The notes beneath the pieces were generated by a model. The model was not told the DNA's origin. It worked only from the letters and a program-made list of their open reading frames with translations, and made no database searches. Below, piece after piece: positions 1-7,790 of a stretch of 64,000 nt of DNA (its first letter is position 1; each line of letters starts with the position of its first letter). Position numbers and translations under genes: made by a program. Source of the DNA: Hyphomicrobiales bacterium (GTDB lineage: Bacteria > Pseudomonadota > Alphaproteobacteria > Rhizobiales > Rhizobiaceae); the NCBI GenBank assembly GCA_900467745.1, contig UBQW01000038.1, positions 22,521 to 86,520 on the forward strand. Direction: 5' to 3'.

Positions 1-1489
1 CTGCGATGGTTTCGGCCAGAATGGCTTCATCGATCTCAAGGACCAGACTGGCAAGGACAACAATGGCAAATCCTGGGGCGGTGGTTGGCAGGTCTCGACC
101 TCCACGCCGCTGGTCATGAACGATCGCCTTGTTGTCGGCAGCCGCGTGATCGACAATATGTCCACGGATGAGCCCTCGGGCGTCGTGCGCGCCTTCGATC
201 CCCTTGACGGACATCAGGTCTGGGCCTGGGACGTCGGCCGTTCGGAGGATGCCCTGCCCGGCCGCCTGCCGGAGGGTGAAGTCTACACCAAGGGCACGCC
301 CAATGTCTGGGGCACCATCACCGGCGATGCCAAGTTGAACCTGGTCTATCTTGGAACCGGCAACGCCGCCCCCGACTACTTCACTGCCTTCCGCCGCCCT
401 TTTGACAACAAGTTCGGCACCTCGCTCGTCGCACTTGACGTTACGACCGGCAAGTTGCGCTGGCATTACCAGCTCGTGCATAACGACATGTGGGACTTTG
501 ACGTGCCGGTCGGCCCGTCGCTATTTGACATGCCTGATGGCACGCCGGCGCTCATCCAGACGACCAAGATGGGCGAGGTCTTCATGTTCAACCGTGAAAC
601 AGGCGAGCCTTTGGTTGAGACCAAGGAAATGCCCTTTACGACAAACGGTGCAGCACCGAACGTTCCAGTTTCACCGACCCAGCCAGTTCCAGTGGGAATG
701 CCCTCGCTCGTACCAGACAAGCTGACCGAGCAGGATATGTGGGGCGCAACGCCAATCGATCAGCTCGCATGCCGCATCGATTTTGCACGCGCACGCAACG
801 AAGGCATCTTCACGCCGATCGGCCCAACACGTTCAATCGGCAACCCGGCCTTCGACGGTGTGACGGACTGGGGCGGCGCTTCGGTCGATCCAGTCAACAA
901 AATCATGTACGTCAACACGATGAACATGCCGTTCTATTTCCAGCTGGTTGACCGCAACACGCCTTACGGCAAGGAACTCCTCAAGCAAAAGAGCAGCGGC
1001 GGTGAAAACGCCCAGAAACTCGACGTACGCCTGCAGGAAAACACGCCCTATCTGGCAACCCTGCGCGCATGGCTCAGCCCCTTCATGGTGCCTTGCGTCC
1101 CGCCGCCATGGGGACAGCTGGTGGCGATCGACCTCAAGACGCAAAAGGTGCTTTGGCGCAAAACGCTCGGCAATGCTCGCAAGAACAACGCCTTCGGCCT
1201 GACCCAGAACTTGCCCCTGCCGACAGGCACGCCGAACCTCGGCGGCTCGCTGGTAACGGCTGGTGGCCTGGTGTTCATCGGTGCAACCACGGACAACTAC
1301 GTCCGCGCATTTGACGCCCACACCGGCAAGGAAGTTTGGCGCTACAGCCTGCCTGCCGGCGGCCAGGCCAACCCGATGAGCTACGTGGGTGAAGATGGTC
1401 GTCAGTATGTCGTCATCACCGCTGGTGGCCACGGCGCGCTCGGCACCACCTATGGCGACGAAACAATTGCCTTCGCACTGCCGAGGTAA
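1..1489 (+). CDS. gcd: Membrane-bound PQQ-dependent glucose dehydrogenase, C-terminal part
   Basis: Oxidises D-glucose (and other aldoses) to the lactone in the periplasm and passes electrons to ubiquinone, using PQQ. The frame is open from base 2 to the TAA at 1487-1489, giving about 495 residues. The N-terminal membrane anchor lies outside the window. PQQ-propeller repeats are visible (VALDVTTGKLRWHYQ, VAIDLKTQKVLWRK, FDAHTGKEVWRY). The WDFDVP segment and the Lys of TTKMGE match the catalytic Asp and PQQ-contacting Lys regions of E. coli Gcd. A pqqA gene follows about 195 bp downstream, which fits the cofactor need. The protein could be another member of the quinate/glucose dehydrogenase family, but the loop arrangement fits Gcd best. 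Confidence 0.92.
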   Translation, partial: CDGFGQNGFIDLKDQTGKDNNGKSWGGGWQVSTSTPLVMNDRLVVGSRVIDNMSTDEPSGVVRAFDPLDGHQVWAWDVGRSEDALPGRLPEGEVYTKGTPNVWGTITGDAKLNLVYLGTGNAAPDYFTAFRRPFDNKFGTSLVALDVTTGKLRWHYQLVHNDMWDFDVPVGPSLFDMPDGTPALIQTTKMGEVFMFNRETGEPLVETKEMPFTTNGAAPNVPVSPTQPVPVGMPSLVPDKLTEQDMWGATPIDQLACRIDFARARNEGIFTPIGPTRSIGNPAFDGVTDWGGASVDPVNKIMYVNTMNMPFYFQLVDRNTPYGKELLKQKSSGGENAQKLDVRLQENTPYLATLRAWLSPFMVPCVPPPWGQLVAIDLKTQKVLWRKTLGNARKNNAFGLTQNLPLPTGTPNLGGSLVTAGGLVFIGATTDNYVRAFDAHTGKEVWRYSLPAGGQANPMSYVGEDGRQYVVITAGGHGALGTTYGDETIAFALPR

Positions 1490-1503
1490 TCTCGAAGAGG
1501 TTT

Positions 1504-1530
1504 GCCCGCTCGACGAAAAGTCGAGTGGGC
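1504..1530 (+). terminator. Strong hairpin just after gcd
   Basis: An 11-bp stem (1504-1514 with 1520-1530, one G-U pair) closes a GAAAA loop 15 bp after the gcd stop. No T-run follows, so it may be a processing or 3'-stabilising hairpin rather than a true intrinsic terminator. A second, weaker hairpin (CATGCCGGC / GCCGGTATG) lies at 1567-1588 before pqqA. Confidence 0.45.
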
Positions 1531-1684
1531 TGACGCGCACTACAATGATTGCATGTGCACGACATTCATGCCGGCAGCAGCCGGTATGAAACGCTGCGGC
1601 AGGATAGAACGTCCTGCCCCAGCAGCGTTGCCGCCACGCACAGAGCTGGCGGTGTCTGAAACCAAGCACGAAAGGAATAGAACC

Positions 1685-1780
1685 ATGACATGGTCTGCAC
1701 CAAAATTCATCGAAGTCGCCTGCGGAATGGAAATCAATCGCTACGCACCTGCTGATGGCGGTGAACCGATCCTGTTCTAA
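1685..1780 (+). CDS. pqqA: PqqA, coenzyme PQQ precursor peptide
   Basis: A 31-residue peptide beginning MTWSAPKFIEV. Glu16 and Tyr20 lie in the ExxxY arrangement (EINRY) that the radical-SAM enzyme PqqE cross-links in PQQ biosynthesis. The ATG at 1685 is chosen because it gives the standard PqqA length and N-terminus; longer in-frame extensions upstream do not look like PqqA. A purine-rich AAGGAA lies about 10 nt upstream. It follows gcd on the same strand. No pqqB, C, D or E gene follows; the next gene encodes a YceI protein. The maturation enzymes must therefore be elsewhere, or this is an extra precursor copy placed beside a PQQ enzyme. Confidence 0.9.
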   Translation: MTWSAPKFIEVACGMEINRYAPADGGEPILF

Positions 1781-2037
1781 GCAGATGAAGCGGGCAAGCG
1801 GACCGATGGTTCTAAGAGCCCGCTGCGTTAAGTCTGCCGTCGATAGCTGTGTCTGGCGTTCACGAGGCGCATCGATACATCTGTCGCCGGCAACGCCGCA
1901 TCACCAGGGTCCGGTTGTCCGCCGGTGATAAACGACAATGAGCTTCTCCAAGGGCAGCGTAACAGCTAATGCTGCCTGAGTGGGCATGCTGCCCGAAGCA
2001 ATGCGGGGCCTTGCCCACTATTGAAAGCGAACAGACG

Positions 2038-2676
2038 ATGTCGTTGAACTGGATCCTCCCGCCGATCGCTGCAGCGGCGGCGCTTGTTTGCTGCTCCGTG
2101 TGGGCCGCGCAGCCCGAACACGATCCCGCGCCCTCGGGAGCCTACGTGTCGGACCCCGCTCATTCAAGCGTGATCTGGAAGGTCAACCATCTCGGCCTCT
2201 CCAACTACACCGCTCGCTTTACCCGCATGACGGCGGAACTGGACTGGCACGCAGAACGTCCTGAAACATCCTCGGTCGTCGCAACCATAGACCCGCTATC
2301 CGTCCAGACGAATTTCCCCTTTCCTGAACGCGAGGATTTCGACAAGGAGATTGGCACCGAAGACAGGTTTCTGGCCGGGAAGCCAATCCGCTTCGTCTCG
2401 AAAGAGATTACCGCCATCGATTCGCACCATGGAACGGTTGCGGGCGATCTGACATTTCGCGGCGAAACCCATCCTGCCGTGTTGAACGTCACATTCAACG
2501 GTTCAATGGCGCGCCAGCCCGCCGCCGACAGCCCGAAGATCGGATTTTCCGCCGAGTTGATTTTCAAGCGCAGTGAATGGGGCCTCGCACCCAAGATCAA
2601 GTCCGTCGGCGACGAGGTGACCGTCATCATCGAAACGGAACTCCAGCCGGCTCAGGCGTCCAATCACGCGCAATAA
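2038..2676 (+). CDS. YceI-family periplasmic lipid-binding protein
   Basis: A 212-residue protein with an N-terminal signal peptide (hydrophobic run about residues 5-22, cleavage near VWAAQ) followed by a YceI lipocalin-like beta-barrel. Family marks include SDPAHSSVIWKVNHLG near the N-terminus, DKEIGTEDRF in the middle and GDLTFRGETHP. Family members bind isoprenoid chains such as polyprenyl quinones in the periplasm. The start at 2038 is preferred over an upstream ATG at 1969 because the signal peptide begins here. It sits 258 bp after pqqA; a periplasmic quinone-binding role near a quinone-reducing dehydrogenase is possible, but this is inference from neighbourhood only. Confidence 0.85.
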   Translation: MSLNWILPPIAAAAALVCCSVWAAQPEHDPAPSGAYVSDPAHSSVIWKVNHLGLSNYTARFTRMTAELDWHAERPETSSVVATIDPLSVQTNFPFPEREDFDKEIGTEDRFLAGKPIRFVSKEITAIDSHHGTVAGDLTFRGETHPAVLNVTFNGSMARQPAADSPKIGFSAELIFKRSEWGLAPKIKSVGDEVTVIIETELQPAQASNHAQ

Positions 2677-2814
2677 GGAGCCCGGCGAATAACTGAACTT
2701 ACGAGCAAGCCAATGTTCGGCGCTGCTCATAATCTTGTCGACGTCTTGTCTTTTTCGGCGTTTTAAACTCAACGTTACGGATGGAATGTTGGTGCGACGA
2801 TAAGGAATTAGGCC

Positions 2815-3849
2815 ATGGAAGATGTCCGTCTAAGCAAGAGTGAACTGAACAGCCGCGTCATGGCCATCCTGCTGAAGGCCGGGCTGAGCGAGTTCCAGGC
2901 AAAATCGGTTGCCGACGTCATCGTGGCCGGCGAAGCCGACGGCGCCAAGTCGCATGGCATCTACCGGTTGGATGGCGTTCTGCGCACCGTCAAGGCGGGT
3001 AAGGTCAATCCGGCAGCCACGGCGCATGTCGACAGCAGCGAAACCTCGGCGATCGTAAAGGTCAATGCGGGTGGCGGCTTTGCCAATCCGGCTTTCGAGC
3101 TTGGGCTCCCTCAGCTTGTCGAGCGAGCAAACAAGTTCGGCATCGCGGCCCTCGTCATCAACGACTGCACGCATTTTTCGGCACTATGGTGGGAAGTTGA
3201 AGCTGTCACCCGTCACGGCCTCGCCTGCCTTGCCATGTGTCCAAGTTATGCGACGGTCGCGCCGACAGGTGGCAGCAAGCCATTGCTAGGCACCAACCCG
3301 TTCGCCTTTGGCTGGCCGCGCAGTGAGGCCTTCCCATATGTGTTCGACTTTGCGACTTCAGTGGCCGCGCGAGGAGAGATCGAGCTGCATCGCCGTGCTG
3401 GAAAGCTCTTGCCTGAGGGCTGGGCGATCGATCCCGACGGTAACCCGACCACGGAACCGGAAGCGGCGCTGGCCGGCGCCATGCTGCCGTTCGGTGGCCA
3501 TAAGGGATCGTCGATCGGAACGATGATCGAGCTTCTCGCCGGCATCATGATCGGTGACCTGACAAGCTCGGAAGCACTCGACTATCTCGGCACCACCACG
3601 CTTGCGCCGCTGCATGGCGAGCTCGTCATCGCGATGTCGCCTCAGGCGTTCGCCGCCGGTCGCACTGGTGACCCCTTCGCGCGCGCCGAAATGCTGTTCG
3701 ATGCCATTGTCGGAAGCGGCGCGCGGCTACCGTCGCAACGGCGGTTTACGGCGCGCCAGAAATCCGATGCCGAGGGGATCGTGCTGACGGCGGCGGAAAC
3801 CGAGCAGTTGGAGCGTCTGCTCGACAAGGGGCTCGACGCCGTGGCCTGA
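2815..3849 (+). CDS. Ldh2/MDH2-type cyclic imino acid reductase (DpkA-like)
   Basis: A 344-residue member of the malate/L-lactate dehydrogenase-like (type 2) family. It most resembles Pseudomonas DpkA, the NADPH-dependent reductase of delta1-piperideine-2-carboxylate and delta1-pyrroline-2-carboxylate. Shared segments include HFSALWWEVE (DpkA has HFAALWPDVE), LLGTNPFAFG, VFDFATS and LPFGGHKGS. The usual family marker KSHGIYRL is present at about residues 44-51. It converges on a DapA-family gene that also fits proline-ring catabolism, so a role in D-lysine/D-proline or trans-3-hydroxyproline metabolism is inferred. Malate, lactate or ureidoglycolate dehydrogenase activity is less likely given the DpkA-like active-site segment. 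Confidence 0.8.
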   Translation: MEDVRLSKSELNSRVMAILLKAGLSEFQAKSVADVIVAGEADGAKSHGIYRLDGVLRTVKAGKVNPAATAHVDSSETSAIVKVNAGGGFANPAFELGLPQLVERANKFGIAALVINDCTHFSALWWEVEAVTRHGLACLAMCPSYATVAPTGGSKPLLGTNPFAFGWPRSEAFPYVFDFATSVAARGEIELHRRAGKLLPEGWAIDPDGNPTTEPEAALAGAMLPFGGHKGSSIGTMIELLAGIMIGDLTSSEALDYLGTTTLAPLHGELVIAMSPQAFAAGRTGDPFARAEMLFDAIVGSGARLPSQRRFTARQKSDAEGIVLTAAETEQLERLLDKGLDAVA

Positions 3850-3872
3850 CCACGGCCTCAAGGCACGAAATG

Positions 3873-3899
3873 AAAAGGGCCCTGGTGGGGCCCTTTTTT
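3873..3899. terminator. Bidirectional intrinsic terminator
   Basis: A 10-bp perfect stem (3873-3882 with 3888-3897), GC core GGGCCC, is flanked by A-run and T-run. It works on both strands and separates the convergent DpkA-like gene and DapA-family gene. Confidence 0.9.
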
Positions 3900-3919
3900 A
3901 CTTTTGACTTTGTGTAGGC

Positions 3920-4882
3920 TTACGCCTTGTAGGTCTGAACCGCACCCGGGAGCTTGCTCCACTCGGCGTACCAGGTGTCGAACAGCTTCAACTGGGCTTC
4001 GACGTAGCCGCGCTGGCTTTCCGAAAGGACGTCCGTTTCGTTGAAGTGCAGCGTATATTCATTGTCGCCCTTGAGCACCATCATGTGCTTGAAGAACAGG
4101 ACGAGTTCGGGGCCTTCATCGAAGGAAGAGAGAACGGCGAGAGCCGATTCCAGTTCGAGCGCGCGCTGGCGTGCCTCGACATCGCCCTTGGCAGCGCCAT
4201 TCGCCAGATTGCACATGTGGATCACTTCCTTGGGAAGCACGCAGCCAATGCCGGTGATCGCGCCGGTCGCGCCGCAGTTGACGAAGCCATGGAAAACGGC
4301 CGTGTCGACGCCGATCATCAGCGATACGTCATCGTCGCGGCTGGTGATGTTTTCAGCCGCATAGCGCATGTCGGCAGCGCCACCGAATTCCTTGAAACCG
4401 ACCAGGTTCTTGTGCTCTTCGCGAAGCGCAAAGAACAGGTCGGCGCGTGTGGCAAAGCCATAATAGGGGCTGTTGTAGATGACGGCGGGCAGCTCGGGTG
4501 CCGCCGAAAGGATCGCCTTGAAATGGTTCTTCTGGGCGGCAACGACCGAACCACGCGACAGCACGCGCGGGATGACCATCAGGCCCTTTGCGCCGACTTT
4601 CTGCGCGTGAGCTGCGTGCGCAACGGCTGACGCCGTGTTGACGGCGCCCGTCCCGACGATAACAGGGATGCCAGCCTTTGCCAGGCGTTCGACACCTTCC
4701 ATGCGCTGTTCGTCTGTCAGGAGTGGCCAGTCACCCATGGAGCCGCAATAGACGACGGCCGACATGCCCTTGGCGATGAGCTCCTTGGCCTTGCGCACCA
4801 GTGCGTCAAAGTCGGGCGTCCGATCGTCGTTGCAGGGCGTCATCAACGCAGGGATCACACCGGAAAAGATACTGGCCTTCAT
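3920..4882 (-). CDS. DapA/NAL-superfamily lyase, probably imino-acid deaminase type
   Basis: A 320-residue TIM-barrel of the dihydrodipicolinate synthase / N-acetylneuraminate lyase family. Lys164 (VGFKEFGG) is the expected Schiff-base lysine and Tyr136 (VIYNSPYYG) the partner tyrosine. The YNSPYYG segment fits the branch that includes delta1-pyrroline-4-hydroxy-2-carboxylate deaminase of hydroxyproline catabolism better than true lysine-biosynthetic DapA. The start ATG at 4882 has GGAGAG upstream; a TTG 12 bp earlier is less likely. An upstream palindromic operator and a GntR gene on the same strand indicate substrate-induced control. The convergent DpkA-like reductase supports a role in proline-ring compounds, which is inference. 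Confidence 0.8.
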   Translation of the reverse strand: MKASIFSGVIPALMTPCNDDRTPDFDALVRKAKELIAKGMSAVVYCGSMGDWPLLTDEQRMEGVERLAKAGIPVIVGTGAVNTASAVAHAAHAQKVGAKGLMVIPRVLSRGSVVAAQKNHFKAILSAAPELPAVIYNSPYYGFATRADLFFALREEHKNLVGFKEFGGAADMRYAAENITSRDDDVSLMIGVDTAVFHGFVNCGATGAITGIGCVLPKEVIHMCNLANGAAKGDVEARQRALELESALAVLSSFDEGPELVLFFKHMMVLKGDNEYTLHFNETDVLSESQRGYVEAQLKLFDTWYAEWSKLPGAVQTYKA

Positions 4883-4938
4883 GTTGCTCTCCAAAATCAG
4901 TTTGACGGGTCATCAGCGGCGCAGCACGCACGCCATCC

Positions 4939-4982
4939 CTTGTCGACAAGAAATATCATCGAAAATATTTCTTGTCGACAAG
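4939..4982 (-). promoter_or_regulatory. Double-palindrome operator, probably for the GntR regulator
   Basis: An exact 18-bp inverted repeat (4939-4956 and 4965-4982) with an 8-bp spacer. Each arm contains the palindrome TTGTCGACAA, so there are two dyads inside one larger dyad. TTGTNNACAA-type palindromes are typical targets of FadR-subfamily GntR regulators. It sits between the gntR stop (5001) and the DapA-family start (4882), about 57 bp before that start, where it could repress an internal promoter. Confidence 0.85.
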
Positions 4983-5000
4983 AAAAATGCAATCGCTTTC

Positions 5001-5705
5001 TCAGAGTTTGATGTCGAGCTTCTGGTTGCGAACGAACATGCGCTGGACCTGCTCGACAATCTGCTCGCCGTGAACTTTTCCGAGATGGTCCGCCAGGTCC
5101 AAATCGCGCGCCTCGATCGCCGCAATGATCTCGGCGTGTTCATCGACAAAGCGTTGCGGAAACTGTTCGTCATAGGAGTTGTAGTAAAGCCTAAGAATAC
5201 GCCGCCCCTCGTCGAGAAGCCTGCGAAACAACCCGGTGAAATAGGGGTTTCGCCCAGCCTCAGCGATTGCCGAATGAAACGCCGCGTTGACCGCGATCAT
5301 GTCGCGCAGGTCTCTTGCCTCGACAGTCGCGGCGTATTGGCTGTGCAGTTCGCGAATGGCGAGCAGATCGTCGGGCCTGTGGTTTTGCGCCGCAAGCCTC
5401 GTCGTCACCCGGTACATCAGCACGAGCGCGTCGAAATAGGTGTTCAGGTTCAATAGGTCGATATTCGAGACCAGTGTGGAGCGATTGGGCAGGGTCTCGA
5501 TCAGGCCCTCGCCGGCGAGCCTGACCAAGGCCTCTCGGATCGGCGTTCGCGACATCTGGAACCGCTCGGCAAGCAGCACCTCGTCAACCGAACTGCCAGG
5601 GGCAAGTTTCAGATCAAGGATCTCGTCGCGCAAAATGTCGTAGACCAGCTTCACGCCGGAGCCACGGCGCCGCTCAACCACATCTGTGTTGCTCTTTTCG
5701 ACCAT
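5001..5705 (-). CDS. GntR-family transcriptional regulator (FadR/FCD type)
   Basis: A 234-residue regulator. The winged helix-turn-helix occupies about residues 18-78 (LAERFQMSRTPIREALVRL), and an FCD ligand-binding domain follows to the C-terminus, with the histidines expected for metal/ligand binding (FHSAIAEAG and DEHAEI). It is encoded just upstream of the DapA-family gene on the same strand, and a double palindrome of the right type lies between them. It probably represses that gene until the substrate, likely an organic or imino acid, is bound. The start ATG is at 5705. Confidence 0.88.
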   Translation of the reverse strand: MVEKSNTDVVERRRGSGVKLVYDILRDEILDLKLAPGSSVDEVLLAERFQMSRTPIREALVRLAGEGLIETLPNRSTLVSNIDLLNLNTYFDALVLMYRVTTRLAAQNHRPDDLLAIRELHSQYAATVEARDLRDMIAVNAAFHSAIAEAGRNPYFTGLFRRLLDEGRRILRLYYNSYDEQFPQRFVDEHAEIIAAIEARDLDLADHLGKVHGEQIVEQVQRMFVRNQKLDIKL

Positions 5706-5845
5706 GATGGATTCCCGATTATGAGAATTCCCGCTTACTACAGTCGAACAGGAAGTTGAACAGGCACCACATCAACTGGGCCTGATTGATGTCGACGGTG
5801 GCCGAATACCAGCGCGGGCGCCCTGCCCTTGGCGCGCGAGAGTAC

Positions 5846-6700
5846 CTAGCCGAGAAGTAGGGTCTCCAGGCCAACAGGGTCATCGGTGGTGATCTGGTCG
5901 ACCTTCAGCGCCAGGAGGCGGCGCACGACCGGCAATGCGGCAGGAATTGCCGAATTGATGGTGTAAGCGTCGATGCTGCGCCCGGCGCGATGGAAGGCCG
6001 CAACGAGGTCGTATCCGGCATCGTCGGCAAACAGCACGAGTTGATGGTGCAGGTAGATCATCCGCGCGCGCGGCGAGGCAGCCACGGCGTCTGCGACGAA
6101 ACCGTCAAAGTCACGGCTTTGCTTCAGGCGCTCGATCGCACCGTGATGGCACGGGTCGTAGCCGATCGGCATGTCCGGCACGGCCTGGGACAAGCGTTCG
6201 ACAGCCTCGGGATCGCCGGCCGAGAGAATGACCGACTTTGCGACCGGCGAGATCGCGGCGGCGAAAGCGGCGATATCCTCTTCGCGGATATCGGGGGAAT
6301 CTTCCTTGAGGTCGAGCTGCAGCACAGCACCGCTTTCGCGGGCGACGCGCTTGAGCAATTGGCCGAGATCATCGATCAGCATCACCCTGTGGGCCGTAGG
6401 TTCGCCGAAGGGGTCGCGAAGATGCAGAGCGCGCAAGTCGCTCTCCGTCGCATCGATCACCCGCCCCTCGCCCGTTGTCGCCTTGTTCAGCGTCTCGTCG
6501 TGCAAAACGGCGAAGCCAGCGCCATTGAAACGCACCAGGTCGATCTCGATGCTGGCGCCCAGCGCCATCGCCTCGGTAATGCGTTGTCCCGTAAACGAGA
6601 TGTCGCCGGCATAGCGGTGGCCGCGATGCCATTTCAGCCAAGTCTTGTGGCCAGCATGATCAATCGCGATGCCGTTGCGATCAAGCGAGGATAAGATCAT
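5846..6700 (-). CDS. Glycerophosphodiester phosphodiesterase family protein
   Basis: Cleaves glycerophosphodiesters to glycerol-3-phosphate plus an alcohol, or a related phosphodiester. About 284 residues with the GDPD TIM-barrel marks: HRGHRY for the first catalytic His, EIDLVRFNG and VLHDETLN for the Glu-Asp/His pair, and QLDLKED for a later metal ligand. No signal peptide is seen, so it is probably cytoplasmic like UgpQ. It is the last gene of an ABC importer operon and overlaps the ATPase gene by about 20 bp, which suggests translational coupling and that the importer carries a phosphodiester. The start is taken as ATG 6700 (AGG upstream); GTG 6712 is the alternative. Confidence 0.82.
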   Translation of the reverse strand: MILSSLDRNGIAIDHAGHKTWLKWHRGHRYAGDISFTGQRITEAMALGASIEIDLVRFNGAGFAVLHDETLNKATTGEGRVIDATESDLRALHLRDPFGEPTAHRVMLIDDLGQLLKRVARESGAVLQLDLKEDSPDIREEDIAAFAAAISPVAKSVILSAGDPEAVERLSQAVPDMPIGYDPCHHGAIERLKQSRDFDGFVADAVAASPRARMIYLHHQLVLFADDAGYDLVAAFHRAGRSIDAYTINSAIPAALPVVRRLLALKVDQITTDDPVGLETLLLG

Positions 6701-7754
6701 GATGTCGTTCACCTGAGGTTGCCGATTGGTAGACCAGCTGATTGTCGCGGAAAGCCCGGAAAGCGGAAGCCGTCGCCTCGATGCCCACGCCCTTCACCCA
6801 ATTGCTATCCGGTGCCGTCATCGCCTTCAAGCGCGTCCCGTCGGCGAGGTCGATATCCACGATCTTGTGCGTGCCGAAATCAATGCTGCGATGGACGATG
6901 GCGGTCGAGAGCGTCTTCGATGGCTGCAGCGACAACGCCTCGGGGCGAAACGCCAGGACGACGTCGCCATCTTCGATCGGCACGGTAAGGGGAAAGGCCG
7001 GATGCTGGCTGACGCCACCACGAATGCTGGTCTTCACGAAGTTCATCGATCCGATGAAGCCGGCCACGAATTCCGTCTGTGGCTCGCGGTAGACGATATC
7101 GGGTGGGGCGATCTGCTCGGTGCCCCCGTCGCGCATGACGACGATACGATCGGCGAGCGCCAATGCCTCATCCTGGCCGTGCGTGACAAAGAGGGTAGTG
7201 ATGCCGACGCGCTGCTGGATGTCGCGCACTTCCTCTCGCAGCCGTTCGCGCAGATGCTGGTCGAGGCTGGCGAACGGCTCGTCGAGCAACAGGATCTTCG
7301 GCTCCAGCACCAGCGAACGCGCAAGCGCCACGCGCTGCTGTTGGCCACCCGACAACTGCATCGTCATGCGCTTGCCATAGTCTGCAAGCCCGACCAGCGC
7401 CAGGGCGTTCTCGACGCGTTCGCGAATCTCGGCCTTAGGCAGGCGACGAAGCTTGAGGCCGAAGGCGATGTTGTTGAACACGTCCATATGGGTCCAGAGC
7501 GCGTGGCTCTGGAAGACCATGCCGGTAGGGCGCTTTTCCGGCGGTAGCCTCGTCACGTCCTTGCCGTCGATCAGGATCAAGCCGTCCGACGGCTGTTCGA
7601 AGCCGCCGATCATGCGAAGCAGTGTCGACTTGCCGGATCCGGACGGACCAAGCAGGCAGACGAGCTCGCCATCTTCTACATCGAGCGAGAAATCACGGAC
7701 CGCAAACGAGGTCCCGAACGTCTTTGAGACGTTCTTGATCGTCAAGCGTGCCAT
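6681..7754 (-). CDS. ABC importer ATP-binding subunit
   Basis: A 357-residue ATPase of the CUT1/spermidine/iron-type importer class, cytoplasmic. Walker A GPSGSGKST is at about residues 36-44, followed by the Q-loop (VFQSHAL), signature LSGGQQQRVALARS, Walker B ILLLDEPFASLD and H-loop FVTHGQDEA. A C-terminal TOBE-like regulatory domain follows, with VLAFRPEALSL. It energises the two permeases encoded immediately upstream in the same operon. Substrate cannot be read from this subunit; the coupled glycerophosphodiesterase is the best clue. Confidence 0.9.
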   Translation of the reverse strand: MARLTIKNVSKTFGTSFAVRDFSLDVEDGELVCLLGPSGSGKSTLLRMIGGFEQPSDGLILIDGKDVTRLPPEKRPTGMVFQSHALWTHMDVFNNIAFGLKLRRLPKAEIRERVENALALVGLADYGKRMTMQLSGGQQQRVALARSLVLEPKILLLDEPFASLDQHLRERLREEVRDIQQRVGITTLFVTHGQDEALALADRIVVMRDGGTEQIAPPDIVYREPQTEFVAGFIGSMNFVKTSIRGGVSQHPAFPLTVPIEDGDVVLAFRPEALSLQPSKTLSTAIVHRSIDFGTHKIVDIDLADGTRLKAMTAPDSNWVKGVGIEATASAFRAFRDNQLVYQSATSGERHHDLILA

Positions 7755-7790
7755 ATCAAGCCTTTCCTCGGGCCATGCCCGATCCTAGCG

